The notes beneath the pieces were generated by a model. It was not told where the DNA came from. It ran no database searches and saw nothing but the letters and a program-made list of their open reading frames with translations. This document shows positions 18,594 to 21,874 of a DNA stretch of 21,874 nt, in pieces (the stretch's first letter is position 1; the number at the start of each line of letters is the position of its first letter). Location of the stretch: NCBI GenBank assembly GCA_947388575.1, contig CANDSI010000001.1, positions 1 to 21,874 of the forward strand. Direction: 5' to 3'. The position numbers were made by a program, and so were the translations under genes. The stretch comes from an uncultured Mycoplasma sp. (GTDB lineage Bacteria > Bacillota_I > Bacilli_A > RF39 > UBA660).

Positions 18594-19899
18594 TCCAAAA
18601 GTAATATTTAATTGTAGATTTACTCATGCATTCAATAGAAAAGAAGCTCATTATACCAAAAAGCAAATTGAAGGATTAAAAAAGAAAATTGCTCGTAAAT
18701 TTGATTATTTTTCTAATGAAGAAAAAAGAGTAATGAATTTATTTGAATATTATGTTGGTAATTTAACTAAAAAGGAAACTATGAATCTTGTAATTGAAAA
18801 TGGTACTTATGCATCTCCAGAGGAAATAGAAAGAAGAAAGAAAAGATTTATTAGATATGCTGAAAAATCTAATCTATGGCAAGGGGTTATTAGTTTTAAT
18901 AATGACTATTTGACTCAAAATATTACATTGCAAGATTTAGAACAGGAAGTAATAAAAAATGTACTTCCTCGTTTCTTTAAAAAAATGGGTTTTAAAGATG
19001 TGAATAAAATGGCTTATAATTTATCACTTCACACTGATACTGATAATCTACATATTCACTTTAGTTTCATTGAAAAACAACCTAATTATATTTATTATAA
19101 TAAGAAAGTTGATTATAGGAGAAAGGGCGAACTAACTCAAGAAGAAATAGATTTTTTAAAAAATGAGGTGGTTATAGCAGTGGAAAGGAATCAATTTCTT
19201 TCTCCTATGATAACAATTACAAATGATGAAATAGAAAAGTTAAAAAAACATTTTAATCCAAAAGAAAAAAATTTTATTTTATATGATAAAAAAGATTTAT
19301 TACTTGAAGAAAAAATATTAAGGGTAGGCAAGCTTTTATATCAAGAAAGAAAAAATAAATTTAAAAGAATAAAATATAATTCTTTAAAAAATGAAGAAAT
19401 AAAATCTTTAATTAAAGATATAAAACAATATTTATTTACCAGTAAAGGCGAATTTTATGATGATTATGTTTCATTTAAGAATAGTCTTAATAATATTAAC
19501 AATTATTTATACAATATTAATATTGATAATAATGTAACAAAAATTAATATAGACAAAACTATTGTTGATGCCAAAGAAAAATATGCTGATAATTACATTT
19601 TAAATGCTATAGTTAATCATGCTGATTATTTCTTTAAAAAAAATTCTAAACTTTATCATACTTTAAATGAGGATGATATTTTAAGAGAAATATTTTTAAA
19701 GGAATATAAAAAGAATAAGCAGCAAACAAGAGCAACTATATTAGAAAGTTATTTAACTAATACTGTTAAAAATCAAAAATATAAGAATCGTTATCAAATA
19801 AGAAATGCTATTAGAAATATAAATAATGAGATGGAAGAAGCCCAAAAAGAGTTTAGCAAATTATTTCAGCCAGACAATTCATATTCTAAAAATTATTGA
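18586..19899 (+). CDS. HUH relaxase, MOBL/MOBP-like
   Basis: 437 residues. The three-His metal site of HUH nucleases is plain: 'LSLHTDTDNLHIHFSFIEK', with His149, His156 and His158. The N-terminal part ('KVIFNCRFTHAFNRKEAHYTKKQIEG', 'VMNLFEYYVGNLTKKE') resembles the start of MOBL relaxases of Firmicutes (pLS20 type), which read 'yi.Yi.r.ea'. Several Tyr there could be the catalytic one; I cannot choose. The C-terminal ~200 residues are Lys/Asn-rich and helical, without a recognisable helicase or primase. It would nick oriT and lead the strand into the T4SS. The candidate oriT is the repeat cluster at 16872-17042. Start and end both overlap neighbours. Confidence 0.8.
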   Translation: MSSPKVIFNCRFTHAFNRKEAHYTKKQIEGLKKKIARKFDYFSNEEKRVMNLFEYYVGNLTKKETMNLVIENGTYASPEEIERRKKRFIRYAEKSNLWQGVISFNNDYLTQNITLQDLEQEVIKNVLPRFFKKMGFKDVNKMAYNLSLHTDTDNLHIHFSFIEKQPNYIYYNKKVDYRRKGELTQEEIDFLKNEVVIAVERNQFLSPMITITNDEIEKLKKHFNPKEKNFILYDKKDLLLEEKILRVGKLLYQERKNKFKRIKYNSLKNEEIKSLIKDIKQYLFTSKGEFYDDYVSFKNSLNNINNYLYNINIDNNVTKINIDKTIVDAKEKYADNYILNAIVNHADYFFKKNSKLYHTLNEDDILREIFLKEYKKNKQQTRATILESYLTNTVKNQKYKNRYQIRNAIRNINNEMEEAQKEFSKLFQPDNSYSKNY

Positions 19900-19916
19900 T
19901 GAGAGGAGATGGTGTT

Positions 19917-20627
19917 ATGCCTAATTGGACTATGAATAAAATAACTTGTAAAAAATCTATTGGTGATAAAATATTAACTAAAACAGATGATGGATACAGT
20001 TTTGATTTTAATAAACTTATTCCTATGCCAGATTCAATGAATGTTCCAGCTGGATCAACAGAACATGATGCAGTTGCTAGTTATTATATATCACAGGATA
20101 AACAAGGAAGAAGAAACATTGAGGACCAACTTGAAAATAGTAAGGTCTTTTTTGATTCTAATTATTGGAAAAGATATAAAACATATATAGATGATTATAT
20201 AAGAGAACCAAACAAATTAAAACAGAAAGAAGAAAATTTCAGTGGAAAAATAAATGAATCTGATAAAATATATGGAAGTTTATCAGAACTTGGGAAACAT
20301 TATATTGATAATGTTATAAATTATGGATATTCTCAATGGTATGATTGGTGTAGTGAAGTATGGGGAACAAAATGGAATGTAGGCGATGAGGTTTCTGTTG
20401 ACTATTTCCCTGAAACTGATGAATACAAAATAGAGTTTGATACAGCATGGTGTGTTCCATACGGAATTGTAGAAGAATTCAGTAAATTATGTTCAGATGA
20501 AGAGTTTTTATGGGAATATGAAAATGAAGATTATGATGGACACCACTATTTAAGAAAACATAATGATGTAATAAGTGATACTGTAATAACAAGTAAATAT
20601 AAGGATGAAGGTTTTGACATTGAATAA
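19917..20627 (+). CDS. Api92/DUF1281-like (YubB ferredoxin-like fold) accessory protein
   Basis: 236 residues from ATG 19917, with GAGGAGATGG before it; upstream in-frame codons to 19896 overlap the relaxase end. 'MPNWTMNKITCK...FDFNKLIPMPDSMNVP' at the N-terminus, 'SQWYDWCSEVWGTKWNV' at mid-length and 'IEFDTAWCVPYGIVEEFSKLC' near the end match the pattern of Api92/DUF1281 proteins ('MpNwv.N.l...FdF..iiPmP......W...nWGtKWn......f.TaW..P..i...ls'), which are common on plasmids and phages with no defined function. A ferredoxin-like fold without iron-sulphur ligands is expected. Confidence 0.75.
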   Translation: MPNWTMNKITCKKSIGDKILTKTDDGYSFDFNKLIPMPDSMNVPAGSTEHDAVASYYISQDKQGRRNIEDQLENSKVFFDSNYWKRYKTYIDDYIREPNKLKQKEENFSGKINESDKIYGSLSELGKHYIDNVINYGYSQWYDWCSEVWGTKWNVGDEVSVDYFPETDEYKIEFDTAWCVPYGIVEEFSKLCSDEEFLWEYENEDYDGHHYLRKHNDVISDTVITSKYKDEGFDIE

Positions 20628-21555
20628 TATATATGTTAATTGTGGTGGAAGTTTAGATGTATATAAATCTAAAAAAGAAGTAATGGATTTTTTTGAAGAT
20701 TGTATAATGGCTAGTGAAGGTTCAGAGCGAGATAGATATACAGAGATATATTTCTCTGTTAAAGAAAATCTAAATACTAATAAAAGGTGTTTTACTGATT
20801 GTTCAGATTATGTTACTAGAGGAAATATTAATCCAGATGATCTTGATGATAAAGAAATAATGTTATTACAAAAAAATTATAATGTTACTAAAGATGATTT
20901 ATACCGTTTTAGAGCAGATAGAATATTGGGAGTAAAACACAAAAGAATATATGATTTTGATTTAAAAAATTATAATTCAATAGATGAACTATACGAAAAT
21001 TATATTTCTAAAAAGAATGAAAAAACATTTTATATTATAGGAAAAAATATGATAACTTGCATAGATGCTAATGCAAAAGAGCCAGATAAATATTGGGCAG
21101 AAGAATTCTGTATGAAAGATTATGATTATGCTAATAAATGGCTAAATGGAGATATTGAGTATGAAGATTATCCTGATTATTTAAAGAATAATAATCTCAA
21201 AAAAGAACTTGGTGTTTTTAATGGAGAAAAGTTATATTTAACTGTTGGTAGATATAGAAATAATAATACTTTATATTTGGGATTAAATACTGATAAAGGC
21301 GAAAGCTATAGTGATATAACTATTAATCTTTCGGAAAGAAAATTAAGTGATAATATTGCATACTTAACTAACGATATGTCAAATGAATTAAAAGCATTTG
21401 TTAAAAATAAAGGTATTATCAGTGAGCCCTTATCATTTGTTGTTCATAATCTAGGTGAATATGAAGTTGTTTATGTTAATTTAGATAAAGTAAAAGAATA
21501 TGACCCTAAAGGTTATAAAGATTCATTAGAACAAGATAATGATATAGAGATATAG
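20605..21555 (+). CDS. Accessory protein with DUF4313-like C-terminal domain
   Basis: 316 residues from ATG 20605. A TTG at 20620, seven bases after AAGG, would begin 'MNNIYVNCGGSL' and is an equally good start. The N-terminal part 'NCGGSLDVYKSKKEVMDFFEDCIMASEGSERDRYTEIYFSVKENL' follows a pattern I associate with Clostridia/Bacilli ICE proteins ('...eGSl.f.s..eA..fy.e.m...eGsErerY..I...l'). The C-terminal ~110 residues ('LYLTVGRYRNNNTLYLGLNTDKGESYSDITINL', 'HNLGEYEVVYVNLDKVKEYDPKGYKD') match DUF4313-like layout. It overlaps the previous gene by 23 bases. Function unknown. No terminator is seen after it. Confidence 0.7.
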   Translation: MKVLTLNNIYVNCGGSLDVYKSKKEVMDFFEDCIMASEGSERDRYTEIYFSVKENLNTNKRCFTDCSDYVTRGNINPDDLDDKEIMLLQKNYNVTKDDLYRFRADRILGVKHKRIYDFDLKNYNSIDELYENYISKKNEKTFYIIGKNMITCIDANAKEPDKYWAEEFCMKDYDYANKWLNGDIEYEDYPDYLKNNNLKKELGVFNGEKLYLTVGRYRNNNTLYLGLNTDKGESYSDITINLSERKLSDNIAYLTNDMSNELKAFVKNKGIISEPLSFVVHNLGEYEVVYVNLDKVKEYDPKGYKDSLEQDNDIEI

Positions 21556-21612
21556 TTTTTTGAAATATTCTAATTTTTAATCATTAAGTTAATGAAAAGA
21601 CACTTGAAATTA

Positions 21613-21621
21613 TGGTATAAT
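21613..21621 (+). promoter_or_regulatory. Extended -10 promoter before the last gene
   Basis: TGGTATAAT at 21613-21621 is an extended -10 element. A -35 at the usual distance (TGAAAA near 21593) is weak, which extended -10 promoters tolerate. It would start transcription near 21628, ahead of the gene at 21661, marking a new transcription unit. Confidence 0.55.
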
Positions 21622-21660
21622 AAAACAAATATTTAGTTTGTAATTTGTTGGAGAAATGAG

Positions 21661-21874
21661 GTGTTTGAAATTAACGAGATAGAATTTAAAAAGTTATTAG
21701 AATATTTAGATAAAATTTTTACAGAAGAAAAGGTTGAAATAGACTCTAATGGAATGATGGGATTACATTATTATGGATTGATTTTTGAAGATTATTTTTC
21801 AGATTCAGTAATATCTACACAATATTTAGATATGAATGATTATTTATATACTGAATATGAACTTGAATATCATG
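21661..21874 (+). CDS. Hypothetical protein, N-terminal part (cut by window end)
   Basis: The GTG at 21661 follows GGAG by seven bases and opens a frame that runs off the window (71 codons). The visible start reads 'MFEINEIEFKKLLEYLDKIFTEEKVEIDSN', then 'YGLIFEDYFSDSVISTQYLDMNDYLYTEYELEYH'. It is acidic, mixed helix and strand, with no membrane segment or recognised motif. An ATG at 21656 is in another frame and stops at once. It is probably the first gene of a separate unit under the extended -10 promoter just upstream. Confidence 0.55.
   Translation, partial: MFEINEIEFKKLLEYLDKIFTEEKVEIDSNGMMGLHYYGLIFEDYFSDSVISTQYLDMNDYLYTEYELEYH

Noticed and set aside
1..21874. Mycoplasma-type code (TGA = Trp)
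   Set aside because: TGA serves as the stop of several genes whose downstream frames are then used by overlapping genes, and Trp is written TGG.

Overview
The window is strongly AT-rich and reads with the standard bacterial code (TGA is used as a stop, for example after the genes ending at 8076, 9013 and 19899). Ribosome binding sites are mostly of the AGGAGG or AGGTGA type. Together with a sortase-anchored surface protein and a Gram-positive style conjugation apparatus, this points to a low-GC Bacillota host, probably an anaerobic or gut Bacilli/Erysipelotrichia/Clostridia lineage. The genus cannot be told from the sequence alone. Almost everything from about 610 onward looks like the transfer, maintenance and regulation part of an integrative conjugative element or conjugative plasmid. 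No integrase, partition gene or VirD4 coupling protein lies in the window, so the choice between ICE and plasmid is open.

Layout. 1-605 is the 3' end of a type I restriction specificity subunit gene (hsdS). 613-2156 is a regulatory cluster: a tandem-HTH repressor-like gene on the minus strand, and divergently a two-helix membrane protein and an XRE regulator with a transmembrane helix and an extracytoplasmic domain. 2157-2586 has no convincing gene but holds a promoter, an immediate hairpin, a foldable RNA, a strong terminator and a 15-bp perfect hairpin that buries the ribosome binding site of a sigma-70 region 4-like protein (2587-3057). 3058-3459 is a second gene-less stretch with a long terminator-like stem and several smaller hairpins.

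3460-10229 is a cargo and accessory stretch: a small conserved protein, a lipoprotein, a large thioester/SpaA-repeat adhesin with its own sortase, a winged-helix protein, two single-strand binding proteins, a lone serine-recombinase catalytic domain and small hypothetical genes. 10293-16864 is the type IV secretion core: a small two-helix protein (VirB2-like position), a VirB6-like channel protein, a VirB3-like protein, the VirB4 ATPase (apparently starting at a non-canonical ATC codon) and an M23 cell-wall hydrolase. Two soluble hypothetical genes are interspersed.

16865-17054 is a compact set of interleaved inverted repeats, the best candidate in the window for an oriT or a cis-acting RNA. 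It is followed by a tight operon (17055-19899) of a ribbon-helix-helix protein, an unknown, an HTH-like protein, a CxxC protein, a second ribbon-helix-helix protein and a HUH relaxase resembling the MOBL/MOBP group. Two accessory proteins (Api92/DUF1281-like and DUF4313-like) follow, then a promoter and the start of another gene cut by the window edge.

Working model (inference): the relaxase and its small DNA-binding partners process the transfer origin. The VirB-like proteins and the M23 hydrolase build the channel through the envelope. The adhesin and sortase promote cell-cell contact. The SSB proteins protect transferred single strands. The HTH, sigma-like and RNA-structured leaders at the left control when this happens.
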